18,628 nt of DNA from Succinatimonas sp. CAG:777 (GTDB taxonomy: Bacteria; Pseudomonadota; Gammaproteobacteria; Enterobacterales; Succinivibrionaceae): the NCBI GenBank assembly GCA_000431835.1, contig HF987953.1:1-18628 (forward strand), read 5' to 3'. The notes under the pieces were generated by a model. The model was not told where the DNA came from, ran no database searches, and worked only from the letters and a program-made list of their open reading frames with translations. This document shows positions 1 through 6,984 of this stretch, piece by piece. Numbering within the stretch: the stretch's first letter is position 1; each line of letters begins with the position of its first letter. The translations under genes were made by a program, and so were the position numbers.

Positions 1-146
1 GCATATACCATATTGGTACAAGTGTTTTAGAAGGAATCAATAACAAAATCAAAGTCATTAAACGTGTAGCCTTTGGATTCCGTGATTTTGACTACTTCTT
101 CCTTAGAATTATGGATGCTTTCAGAGGCAAGCAGGCTTTTGCTTAA
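1..146 (+). CDS. ISL3-family transposase, C-terminal fragment
   Basis: Only the last 47 codons are present; the reading frame starts at base 3 and ends at the TAA at 144-146. The fragment reads TSVLEGINNKIKVIKR followed by VAFGFRDFDYF. This matches the conserved C-terminal block of DDE transposases of the ISL3 (IS204/IS1001/IS1096/IS1165) family, where the E of LEG is the last acidic residue of the catalytic triad and is followed by NNKIK. The protein would cut and join the ends of its own element. The visible part is intact, with no frameshift, but whether the whole gene is functional cannot be judged here. Confidence 0.82.
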   Translation, partial: IYHIGTSVLEGINNKIKVIKRVAFGFRDFDYFFLRIMDAFRGKQAFA

Positions 147-149
147 ATT

Positions 150-188
150 AAAAAGCACTGATGAATATTGTTATATTCTTTTCAGTGC
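150..188 (-). terminator. Terminator-like hairpin inside the IS end
   Basis: The arms GCACTGA (155-161) and TCAGTGC (182-188) enclose a second stem, GAATAT (163-168) with ATATTC (173-178). Read on the minus strand the hairpin is followed by five T (bases 154-150) and then AATTT. It would therefore stop transcription entering the element from the ddl side, antisense to the transposase. No T-run follows on the plus strand. Confidence 0.5.
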
Positions 189-212
189 CTTCAACAAATT
201 TGCGGAAGAACC

Positions 213-249
213 AAAAAAAGCCTAGAGCATTTTTACAAAATCTAGGCTT
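213..249 (-). terminator. Intrinsic terminator of ddl
   Basis: The perfect 9-bp stem is AAGCCTAGA (218-226) with TCTAGGCTT (241-249). On the minus strand it is followed by a run of seven T (219-213). It lies 20 bases beyond the ddl stop codon. The T-run is also the point where the insertion sequence begins. Confidence 0.85.
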
Positions 250-269
250 CAGTTGATTCTTATACAGAT

Positions 270-1268
270 TTATTTTACTGCTGAAATGGCTTTTTTAACA
301 GCTTTGGCAAGAAAATCTGCCATATTGTCGCCATTGTGAGCTAACATCTTAGGGAACATTGAAATTGGAGTTGCACCAGGGAAGGTGTTAATTTCATTGA
401 TAAGAATTCCATCTTCTTTTGATAGAAAGAAGTCAATTCTAGACAAATCTCTTAACTTCAAACCTACGAAAGCTCTTCTAGCTAACTCACGAATTTTTGC
501 AATTTCTTCGCTTGTAAGATTTTCAGGTGTTACTGTGGTGATGGTTCCAGAATTTTTAGAGTATTTTTCTTCAAATGTGTAAAAAAGATTATCCGGAATG
601 ATAATCTCACCAGGATTTGTAATCTTTAACTCGCCATCAATCTCATAAGCTGCTACTTCAAGTTCTCTGTGAATGATGTTCTTTTCAATAATAACTTCGG
701 TACTGTACTGGAATGCTTCAACAATGCTATCCCATACGTCGTCGCGTTTAGTTACATGATAGCAACCAACAGATGATCCCTGACTTGCTGCTTTTACGTA
801 GATATCGTTATATTTGTCAAAGAACTCTAAAGCAACAGTCTTGTACTGTTCTGTTTTTAAAGGAATGATTGCATAGGGTGTGTTTGGAATACCAAGTGCA
901 TCAAAATATAGTTTTGTAGTGATCTTGTTAAAGCAGTATCTGCTAGCTTCAGCATCGCAGCCGATAAAAGGAATGTTGTGAATGTTTAAAAATGACTGAA
1001 TATCACCAGTTTCACCAGGAATTCCGTGAATGCAAGGAACAACACAATCTACTTTTACTTTTTTATCACCGAATACAAAATCACCATCTGCGTCAAAGTA
1101 TCCTGAGGTTTTTTCATCAAGCATAAACTGATGATTATGGATAACCACTTTGATTACGTTAAAGTCTTTAGTTAAATTTAATTGTTTTTCAATAAACTTT
1201 GCTGATAGTAATGAAATCTCGTGTTCAGAACCATCACCACCGCACATTAGCAGAATATTAGTGCTCAT
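270..1268 (-). CDS. ddl: D-alanine--D-alanine ligase
   Basis: This cytoplasmic ATP-grasp enzyme joins two D-alanines with ATP, supplying the dipeptide that MurF adds to the peptidoglycan precursor. The 332 residues are a full-length Ddl. The N-terminal motif CGGDGSEHEIS is at 9-19, PCIHGIPGETGDIQS at 78-92, and the ATP-grasp lysine region VKAASQGSSVGCY at 158-170. The FY..EEKYS substrate loop lies around 229-237, and the metal-binding end RIDFF (277-281) with NEINTFPG (291-298) is intact. The sequence resembles the Vibrio/Shewanella Ddl type rather than E. coli DdlA or DdlB. The ATG is preceded by GGAATAAG. The gene is transcribed alone, with its own promoter and terminator, rather than in the ftsQAZ cluster. 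Confidence 0.96.
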   Translation of the reverse strand: MSTNILLMCGGDGSEHEISLLSAKFIEKQLNLTKDFNVIKVVIHNHQFMLDEKTSGYFDADGDFVFGDKKVKVDCVVPCIHGIPGETGDIQSFLNIHNIPFIGCDAEASRYCFNKITTKLYFDALGIPNTPYAIIPLKTEQYKTVALEFFDKYNDIYVKAASQGSSVGCYHVTKRDDVWDSIVEAFQYSTEVIIEKNIIHRELEVAAYEIDGELKITNPGEIIIPDNLFYTFEEKYSKNSGTITTVTPENLTSEEIAKIRELARRAFVGLKLRDLSRIDFFLSKEDGILINEINTFPGATPISMFPKMLAHNGDNMADFLAKAVKKAISAVK

Positions 1269-1308
1269 ACTTATTCCATACTTCGTTCAAATTTGAAAAT
1301 TTGTAACA

Positions 1309-1338
1309 ATAATAAGACAGAAAAAATGTTATGTCCAA
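1309..1338 (-). promoter_or_regulatory. Candidate promoter of ddl
   Basis: On the minus strand, TTGGAC (1338-1333) and TATTAT (1314-1309) are separated by 18 bases. Transcription would begin near 1302, giving a leader of about 33 bases. The call rests on consensus similarity only. Confidence 0.5.
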
Positions 1339-1395
1339 ACAAAAATAAAGAAAAACAAAAGAAAAGGAAGGCCTTTTTGAAAGCTAAAGGAAAGG

Positions 1396-1425
1396 TAAAA
1401 TTAAACCGGCACAAGAAAGTGCCGG
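1396..1425 (-). terminator. Intrinsic terminator of trxA
   Basis: A perfect 7-bp GC-rich stem, CCGGCAC (1406-1412) with GTGCCGG (1419-1425), closes on a six-base loop. On the minus strand it is followed by TTTAATTTT. It lies nine bases after the trxA stop. Confidence 0.85.
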
Positions 1426-1433
1426 ATGAGAGA

Positions 1434-1760
1434 TTAGTTTATTGAATTTTCGATAAAAGCTTTAAGCTCTGATTTAGGTAAAGCTCCTATCTGACGGTTT
1501 ACGATTTCTCCGTCTTTAAATAGTAGCAAATTAGGAATACTCATTACTCCATACTTTGCTGCGTATGCTGAGTTTTTATCAATGTCTACTTTTACAAATT
1601 TAACATTGTCCATTTCATCAGCAAGTTCTTCAATAAAAGGACCGATCATTTTGCAAGGGCCACACCAGTTAGCCCAAAAGTCTACTAGTACAGGTTTATC
1701 AGAGTTGATCACTTCTGTTTCAAACTGATCATCGTTGATATGCAGAACTTTATCGCTCAT
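1434..1760 (-). CDS. trxA: Thioredoxin 1
   Basis: This small cytoplasmic dithiol oxidoreductase reduces disulfides in ribonucleotide reductase and other targets, and is itself recharged by thioredoxin reductase. The 108 residues are the normal length for TrxA. The active site is WCGPCK with C33 and C36, preceded by the FWA strand. The cis-proline is P76 in the MSIPNLLLF segment, and D27 (VDFWA) is the conserved buried acid. The ATG at 1758-1760 has a strong ribosome site, GGAGG, seven bases upstream. It is a single-gene unit, with a promoter just upstream and a GC-rich terminator after the stop. Confidence 0.97.
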   Translation of the reverse strand: MSDKVLHINDDQFETEVINSDKPVLVDFWANWCGPCKMIGPFIEELADEMDNVKFVKVDIDKNSAYAAKYGVMSIPNLLLFKDGEIVNRQIGALPKSELKAFIENSIN

Positions 1761-1786
1761 AAATCCTCCAAAAATTAACTAGTTTT

Positions 1787-1795
1787 ATACTAGCA
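1787..1795 (-). promoter_or_regulatory. Candidate extended -10 promoter of trxA
   Basis: The minus strand reads TGCTAGTAT, an extended -10 element, with no good -35 upstream. The inverted pair CTAGT (1779-1783) and ACTAG (1789-1793) overlaps it and could be a small operator, though at five bases per arm it may be chance. Confidence 0.4.
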
Positions 1796-1848
1796 TGTAT
1801 TAGATGATTATTTTGACTTAGATATTGAAATTAAATATCAAATCAGGC

Positions 1849-2472
1849 TTATTTATCTTCAATTTTCTTGATTAAGAAGTTCAAAAGAACGCCATAAACA
1901 GGTAAGAAAATCATAAGATTTGCAGTGATTTTTACAAGATAATCAACAAATCCAATGCCAATCCAATGTTCAGCCATAAATGCATCGTTGGTGTGATAGA
2001 AAGCAATCGCAAAGAATGCGTAAGTATCAAGTAAATTACCAAAAATAGATGAGGCTGTAGGAGCAGGCCACCATTGTTTCATTCTTCTTAATCTTTGGAA
2101 TACCATGATATCTGCAATTTGACCGATAAGATATGCTGACAGTGATGCTAAGGTAATTCTGAATACAAAATATGAAAATGAACTTAAAGAAGCGATTCCT
2201 TGGAAAAGTCCATGCTCAAATAAAGAACCTATAAAATAGGAAAGAATGAGTCCTGGCATGGTTGCCATGAAGACAATTTTACGAGCTTTGTGCTGTCCAA
2301 ATATTCTGACTGTAAGATCTGTAGACAGGAAAATAAAAGGATAGGTAAAAGTACCTAGAGTAGTGTTGATTCCAAAGATTGTTAAAGGGATCTGCACTGC
2401 ATAGTTACTTATTACAAGTATAAAAACATGTATAAACCAAAGCTTTTTTAAAGGGAAAGAAAAATTATTCAT
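1849..2472 (-). CDS. yhhQ: Queuosine precursor transporter, YhhQ/VUT family
   Basis: This inner-membrane protein takes up 7-cyano-7-deazaguanine (preQ0) or a related precursor for making queuosine in tRNA. The 207 residues have about six hydrophobic segments and match E. coli YhhQ closely along their length. Shared landmarks are SNYAVQIPLTIFGINTT (22-38), the motif FIFLSTDLTVRIFG (47-60) with its charged membrane residues, APTASSIFGNLLDT (136-149), and DAFMAEHWIGIGFVDY near 163-178. No ribosome site is obvious upstream of the ATG. A dyad and a possible promoter lie just upstream. queH, also for queuosine, is about 10 kb downstream. There is no convincing terminator after the gene. Confidence 0.93.
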   Translation of the reverse strand: MNNFSFPLKKLWFIHVFILVISNYAVQIPLTIFGINTTLGTFTYPFIFLSTDLTVRIFGQHKARKIVFMATMPGLILSYFIGSLFEHGLFQGIASLSSFSYFVFRITLASLSAYLIGQIADIMVFQRLRRMKQWWPAPTASSIFGNLLDTYAFFAIAFYHTNDAFMAEHWIGIGFVDYLVKITANLMIFLPVYGVLLNFLIKKIEDK

Positions 2473-2489
2473 AATATTTTCGTTTCAGG

Positions 2490-2517
2490 ATAGTAAAAAT
2501 AACAAGAGCCAAAGCAA
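2490..2517 (-). promoter_or_regulatory. Tentative yhhQ promoter
   Basis: On the minus strand, TTGCTT (2517-2512) and TACTAT (2495-2490) are 16 bases apart, placing the start about 25 bases before the yhhQ ATG. The -35 lies inside the loop of the dyad at 2506-2529. The alternative is that transcription starts further upstream and the dyad is a leader hairpin. Confidence 0.35.
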
Positions 2518-2529
2518 GCGCAGTGGCTC
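2506..2529 (-). promoter_or_regulatory. Dyad upstream of yhhQ: operator or attenuator hairpin
   Basis: The arms GAGCCA (2506-2511) and TGGCTC (2524-2529) form a perfect 6-bp stem. On the minus strand the hairpin is followed by TTGTTATTTTTA, which looks like a weak intrinsic terminator ahead of yhhQ. I searched this leader by eye for a preQ1-I riboswitch pattern and did not see one. Confidence 0.4.
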
Positions 2530-2600
2530 ACCTTTGTCAAAAGACAGTGTATTTTAGGTCTTTATGAGTTATTTTTCCATGTAAATTTTGGAGTAAGTTT

Positions 2601-2628
2601 TTTACAAAATGAGTGGAACTGATACAAT
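2601..2628 (+). promoter_or_regulatory. Promoter of polA
   Basis: TTTACA (2601-2606), a 16-base spacer and TGATACAAT (extended -10, 2620-2628) give a near-consensus promoter. Transcription would begin near 2635, about 22 bases before the polA start codon. Confidence 0.65.
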
Positions 2629-2656
2629 GAGCTATCTACATTAGGAAGTTAATATC

Positions 2657-5446
2657 ATGTCTGATTCTTTACCTTTAGTACTCGTTGACGGTTCTTCATT
2701 TCTTTACAGAGCTTTTTTCGGTTCAAAGCAGAATTTTACAAACTCAAAAGGAATTCCAACTGCTGCAGCTTTAATCATTACCAGAATGTTGCAGGGACTT
2801 TTAAAGAAGTTTGAAGGCTCAAAGTTTATTGTGGTCTTTGATGCTAAGGAAAAATCTTTCAGACATCAGTTGTACCCTGAGTACAAAGCAACTCGCTCCA
2901 AGATGCCAGAGGCATTGGTACAGCAAGTGCCTTATGTTCAAACTATCGTTAAGGCATTGGGATTTCCTTTACTGTCAGTAGGTGGAGTTGAAGCTGATGA
3001 TGTTTTAGGTTCTTATGCAAAAGAAGCCTCAAGACGTGGAATTAAAACTGTGATTTGTACCGGTGATAAAGATTTGTCACAGGTAGTAGATGAAAATGTT
3101 ATGCTCTACGACTCCATGAAAGATGTCTTTTATGATGCTAAAGCCGTTAAAGAAAAATTTGGAGTAGGGCCTGAACTTATTATTGACTACCTTGCTTTAA
3201 AGGGTGACGACTCTGATAACATTCCAGGTATGAAAGGTGCTGGTGAGAAAACAGCTATTTGTCTTTTAAACGAAATCGGTGGCGTTGAGGAGATCTTAAA
3301 GCACATAGATAAGATCGCTTCATTAGAGTTTAGAGGTGCTAAGACCTTCGCTCCTAAATATATTAATGCTATTGATAAAATCAGACTGTCATACAAGCTT
3401 GCAACAATTAAGACTGATGTAGAGTTGCCTTTAGCCATTGATGAGGTTCCTCTTCCACAAGAAAACACTGCTGAACTTGTAAAAGTTTTTACAGAACTTG
3501 AGTTTACTAAATTATTAGAACAGGCAAAGAAAAAGTTAATTGATCAAGGATTGACAGAGACTGGTGAAAAAGCAACAGAAGGTTCTTTAGAAGCTCTGTT
3601 CTCACAACATGATGCTGCAGAAGTAGATTTCAAATCTTTTGGAAGTGTATTCCATCTTATTACGGATATTCCGTCATTAGATACTTTGTGTCTTAAGATT
3701 CAAAAAGCAAAGCTCGTTGCAATCGACACAGAAACCACTTCTCTTCGTCCTGAGGAATGTGCAATTGTTGGTATGTCTTTGAGTGTATCCCCAAAAGAAG
3801 GCTACTACATTCCTTTTAATCATACCTATTTAGGTGTCCCAAATCAGTTAACTGTAGATGATGTAAAAGCAAAGCTCCAGCCAGTATTAAACCAGGATGA
3901 GGTAAAGATCGTTGGCCACAATATCAAGTTTGATCTTCTTGTCTTGCACTATCATGGCATGGATATTAAAAATGTCTATGCTGACACCATGGTTTTAGCT
4001 CATCTTTTAGATTCAGCAGATCCTGTAAATATGGATGATTTGGCTAAGAAGTACTTAGGCTATAAAACCATAACCTTCAAAGAAGTTACAGGTGATAAGA
4101 AAAAGATTCCAATCTGTGAAGTTCCTGTTGAAAGAGTTTGTGAGTATGCAGGAGAAGACGCTGAAGTAACTTTAAGACTATTCAATACTCTTTTTGAAAA
4201 GTTAAATGTTTCTGAAAAAGATAAGGAGATCTTCTTTGAAAAAGAGATGCCTTTCTTAAAAGTTCTCTATCAGATGGAACTTTTTGGAGTTTATGTAGAT
4301 AAAGAAGAGCTTGAAAGACAGAATCAGAATTTAAAAATTGAGCTTTTGGATATTCAAAAGCAGATTTATGTTTCCTGTGGACAGGAATTTAATATCTCAT
4401 CACCAAAGCAGTTAGGAAAAGTTCTCTTTGAGGATATGCAAATTCCTTACCCAAAGAAAGTAAAAGATGGTAAGTACTCAACCGCTGAAGAGATCTTAGA
4501 GCAGATTTCATATGATTATGATGTAGCCAATTTGGTTTTAAGATACCGCGAGTTATCAAAGTTAATCTCAACTTATACAGAAAAACTGCAAACTCTGATT
4601 AACCCTAAAACTCACAGAATTTATACCTCATTTAATCAGGCTGGTACTGTAACAGGACGTCTGTCATCATCTGATCCTAATTTACAGAATATTCCTGCTA
4701 GAACCCATGAGGGCAAACTCATCAGAAAAGCTTTTGAAGCTCCAGATGGGTATAGTCTAATTTCTGCAGATTACTCACAGATTGAATTAAGACTGATTGC
4801 TCATATTAGTCAGGATCCTAACTTGTTAAAGGCTTTCAGAGCAGGATACGATGTTCATAAGGCAACAGCAGCTGAGGTTTTAGGAAAAACAATAGATGAG
4901 GTAACTCCTCAGGAAAGAGCTCATGCCAAGGCTACAAACTTCGGTCTTATGTACGGTATGGGGGCTTTTGGTTTAAGAAAACAGACACATATGAGTATGT
5001 CTGAGGCCAAAGTTTACATTGAGCGTTACTTTGCACGTTATCCAAAAGTAAAAGACTATATGGAACAGACCAAAGACTTTGCTCATAAACATGGCTATGT
5101 AACTACCATTGAAGGCAGAAAAATCGCTGTAGCCAATATTAACAGCTCAAATGTGCTGTTACTAAAAGGAGCTGAGCGCGCAGCTATTAACGCACCTATG
5201 CAGGGAAGTGCTGCCGATGTGATTAAAAATGCCATGATAAAACTAATGGACTGGATTAAGTCACTTCCTGAAGATACTGTCAGAATGACAGTTCAGGTCC
5301 ATGATGAATTGCTGTTTGAAGTAAAAGATTCCTTTATAGAAGAGGCTTTAAAGGTAATTAAAGATATTATGGAAAATGCAGCCCAAATAGATGTTCCTTT
5401 GGAAGTTGGAATTGGTTGCAGTTCAAACTGGGCTGATGCTCACTAG
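2657..5446 (+). CDS. polA: DNA polymerase I
   Basis: This enzyme fills gaps, removes RNA primers from Okazaki fragments and does repair synthesis. The 929 residues carry all three activities. The 5'-3' flap nuclease occupies about 1-300 (start LVLVDGSSFLYRAF, GVEADDVLG, TGDKDLSQ). The 3'-5' proofreading domain is intact, with D357 and E359 in DTETTSL, GHNIKFD and EDAEVT. The polymerase domain has motif A DYSQIELR (D705), motif B from R754 (RAHAKATNFGLMYG) and motif C VHDELLF (D883), numbering almost as in E. coli. The ATG at 2657 has AGGAAG upstream. It has its own promoter. The stop codon shares CTAG with the opposing lpxH stop, so there is no space for a separate terminator. Confidence 0.98.
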   Translation: MSDSLPLVLVDGSSFLYRAFFGSKQNFTNSKGIPTAAALIITRMLQGLLKKFEGSKFIVVFDAKEKSFRHQLYPEYKATRSKMPEALVQQVPYVQTIVKALGFPLLSVGGVEADDVLGSYAKEASRRGIKTVICTGDKDLSQVVDENVMLYDSMKDVFYDAKAVKEKFGVGPELIIDYLALKGDDSDNIPGMKGAGEKTAICLLNEIGGVEEILKHIDKIASLEFRGAKTFAPKYINAIDKIRLSYKLATIKTDVELPLAIDEVPLPQENTAELVKVFTELEFTKLLEQAKKKLIDQGLTETGEKATEGSLEALFSQHDAAEVDFKSFGSVFHLITDIPSLDTLCLKIQKAKLVAIDTETTSLRPEECAIVGMSLSVSPKEGYYIPFNHTYLGVPNQLTVDDVKAKLQPVLNQDEVKIVGHNIKFDLLVLHYHGMDIKNVYADTMVLAHLLDSADPVNMDDLAKKYLGYKTITFKEVTGDKKKIPICEVPVERVCEYAGEDAEVTLRLFNTLFEKLNVSEKDKEIFFEKEMPFLKVLYQMELFGVYVDKEELERQNQNLKIELLDIQKQIYVSCGQEFNISSPKQLGKVLFEDMQIPYPKKVKDGKYSTAEEILEQISYDYDVANLVLRYRELSKLISTYTEKLQTLINPKTHRIYTSFNQAGTVTGRLSSSDPNLQNIPARTHEGKLIRKAFEAPDGYSLISADYSQIELRLIAHISQDPNLLKAFRAGYDVHKATAAEVLGKTIDEVTPQERAHAKATNFGLMYGMGAFGLRKQTHMSMSEAKVYIERYFARYPKVKDYMEQTKDFAHKHGYVTTIEGRKIAVANINSSNVLLLKGAERAAINAPMQGSAADVIKNAMIKLMDWIKSLPEDTVRMTVQVHDELLFEVKDSFIEEALKVIKDIMENAAQIDVPLEVGIGCSSNWADAH

Positions 5447-6189
5447 AAGTTCTTTTCCATCTGCCTTTGGACTAACTTTATTTCGCCACGGTCGATTTTT
5501 ACATAGCTGTATTGTGACTTCCACATGCCTAGTCCCAATCTGTATGTGTCTTCTCCAAAAGCGTCATTTTGTCCGCCAAATATGTGAAAATGTCCGTGGA
5601 TTAAGATCTTTGATCCTGTGGTAGCAAGAAAGTGCGCGCCTGCTTCTTTTACCATTGGATCGTTAAGAGAATTCTCTCTTTCTTTATCTCTTAAGATTTC
5701 TTGTTTTTGGCTCTTTTTTCTGATCTTTAAAGCGATCTTTTTTCTCCAAGATAAAGGTAATGCCATAAAGACAAATCTGATTATCTTGTTTTTAGACATA
5801 GTGCGAAACTTCTGATAAGACCTGTCATGTAGACAGAGTTGATCTCCATGAATTAGAAGCGCCTGTCCGTCAGGTGTAGGAATGATATAGAAATCTCCGA
5901 TTAGTTTCATTCCAAAGTATTCAGCCATATCTTTATCCATTAGAAAATCTCTATTTCCACACTGGAATAAAGTCTGAATACCTCTTGCTTTGGCCTTTAA
6001 AATGATCTGTCTTATTCTTTGCTGAAATCTTGAGTTTCTATCAACACCTACAAAAAAATCGAACATATCTCCTGCGATAATCATCTTATCGTTGAGGTAT
6101 AAGTTGTTGTCATAGAAATTGGCAAAAGCATTTGTCAAAATAGGCTTTGATTCACTTAAGTGTAGATCTGCAATTATATAGGTGGCCAT
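5443..6189 (-). CDS. lpxH: UDP-2,3-diacylglucosamine diphosphatase
   Basis: LpxH hydrolyses UDP-2,3-diacylglucosamine to lipid X and UMP at the inner face of the cytoplasmic membrane, the fourth step of lipid A synthesis. The 248 residues are about the length of E. coli LpxH. The calcineurin-type metal ligands are all present: D8 and H10 (IADLHL), D41 (GDMFD), N79 (CGNRDFL), H114 (HGDQLC), and H198 and H200 (IHGHFH). A basic amphipathic stretch (SWRKKIALKIRKKSQK, 147-162) matches the membrane-facing lid region. It follows ppiB in the same direction as in E. coli, but an intrinsic terminator lies between them, so it may depend on read-through or on a weak promoter of its own. The ribosome site (TAGG) is weak. 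Confidence 0.96.
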   Translation of the reverse strand: MATYIIADLHLSESKPILTNAFANFYDNNLYLNDKMIIAGDMFDFFVGVDRNSRFQQRIRQIILKAKARGIQTLFQCGNRDFLMDKDMAEYFGMKLIGDFYIIPTPDGQALLIHGDQLCLHDRSYQKFRTMSKNKIIRFVFMALPLSWRKKIALKIRKKSQKQEILRDKERENSLNDPMVKEAGAHFLATTGSKILIHGHFHIFGGQNDAFGEDTYRLGLGMWKSQYSYVKIDRGEIKLVQRQMEKNF

Positions 6190-6205
6190 GAGCGAAAATA
6201 CCTAG

Positions 6206-6233
6206 GAAAATAAAAGGTGGCATAAGCCACCTT
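6206..6233 (-). terminator. Intrinsic terminator between ppiB and lpxH
   Basis: The perfect 8-bp stem AAGGTGGC (6214-6221) and GCCACCTT (6226-6233) has a four-base loop. On the minus strand it is followed by TTATTTT (6213-6207). It lies only six bases after the ppiB stop and 16 before the lpxH start, so it probably attenuates lpxH rather than insulating it. Confidence 0.8.
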
Positions 6234-6239
6234 CTTGAG

Positions 6240-6731
6240 TTAGTCTATGCAAGCGTCTGTGATTTCGATAGTCTCAACAGGGACATCTTGATAGTAAGAT
6301 ACAGTAGTAGTCTTGGTCTTTTCGATTTTATCTACAACATCCATACCTTTTACAACTTTACCAAAAACGCAGTAGCCCCAACCTGAAAGGTCTTTTGATC
6401 TGAAGTTTAGGAAAGAGTTGTCTACTGTGTTGATAAAGAACTGAGCAGTTGCTGAATGAGGATCATTGGTTCTTGCCATTGCAATGGTACCTCTGTCATT
6501 CTTTAAACCGTTGTCAGCTTCGTTCTTAATAGGAGCTTCGGTTTCTTTTTGTGACATATCAGCGGTTAAACCACCACCTTGGATCATAAAGCCTTTGATA
6601 ACTCTGTGGAAAATAGTGCCTTTGTAGAAACCTGATTTTACATAGTTCTCAAAGTTTTTTGCTGTTTCAGGAGCCTTTTCATAATCAAGCTCAATTACAA
6701 TATCACCTAAGGTTGTTTTTAATGTGATCAT
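6240..6731 (-). CDS. ppiB: Cytoplasmic peptidyl-prolyl cis-trans isomerase B (cyclophilin)
   Basis: This cyclophilin catalyses cis-trans isomerisation of X-proline bonds during protein folding. The 163 residues match E. coli PpiB in length and across most of the sequence. The active-site segments are FHRVIKGFMIQGG (41-53, containing R43 and Q51), MARTNDPHSATAQFFIN (85-101) and the GWGYCVFGKV strand (117-126). There is no signal peptide, so it acts in the cytoplasm, unlike PpiA. It starts at the ATG at 6729-6731, with a GAGAG ribosome site upstream. It is divergent from cysS and followed by lpxH, the E. coli arrangement. Confidence 0.97.
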   Translation of the reverse strand: MITLKTTLGDIVIELDYEKAPETAKNFENYVKSGFYKGTIFHRVIKGFMIQGGGLTADMSQKETEAPIKNEADNGLKNDRGTIAMARTNDPHSATAQFFINTVDNSFLNFRSKDLSGWGYCVFGKVVKGMDVVDKIEKTKTTTVSYYQDVPVETIEITDACID

Positions 6732-6770
6732 ATTGTTCTCTCTACAAATATATGTGAAATCTCTGAAGAT

Positions 6771-6779
6771 ATTTTAACA
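6771..6779 (-). promoter_or_regulatory. Candidate extended -10 promoter of ppiB
   Basis: The minus strand reads TGTTAAAAT at 6779-6771, an extended -10 element about 40 bases before the ppiB ATG. The -35 match is poor. Confidence 0.4.
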
Positions 6780-6926
6780 GTAAATATGTCTATCTTAAAA
6801 TTCCAAATACATAAAATGTGAGTTTTAAAATGATACCAAGGGTAAGCTTTCAAAGGTGACTTTTACCTTTTCTCCTTGCACAAGAATAATTAGTTCAAAG
6901 AATAATGTGAATGAAGTCGAGCAATT

Positions 6927-6935
6927 TGGTATGAT
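6927..6935 (+). promoter_or_regulatory. Candidate extended -10 promoter of cysS
   Basis: TGGTATGAT is an extended -10 element with no strong -35. Transcription would start near 6942, giving a leader of about 43 bases. The rest of the 6732-6984 gap is AT-rich; it holds only this element, the ppiB promoter and a minor hairpin at 6852-6870. Confidence 0.45.
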
Positions 6936-6984
6936 CTTTAGTAAATTGAGATTTACATTGTCAAATATCCTTTTAGAGACAAAT

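Larger units (their letters stand above)
1..212 (+). mobile_element. Right end of an ISL3-family insertion sequence (partial)
   Basis: This is the transposase C-terminus followed by about 66 non-coding bases ending in GCGGAAGAACC at 202-212. Read inwards from the other strand the end starts GGTTCTTCCGC, which resembles the GG-starting terminal repeats of ISL3-type elements. That assignment is inferred, because the left end lies outside the window and cannot be compared. The A-rich octamer at 213-220 would be one copy of an 8-bp target duplication. The element sits directly against the ddl terminator. Confidence 0.6.

Noticed and set aside
1821..1839. GATATT/AATATC repeat as terminator of yhhQ
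   Set aside because: The stem is six pairs and nearly all A-T, and no T-run follows on the minus strand.
3187..3468. 93-codon minus-strand frame inside polA
   Set aside because: Antisense to conserved flap-nuclease sequence, with no independent support.
6856..6984. GTG-initiated extension of cysS by 43 codons
   Set aside because: It resembles no synthetase sequence, lacks a ribosome site and covers the likely promoter; the ATG at 6985 matches the family N-terminus and puts the zinc ligands at E. coli numbering.
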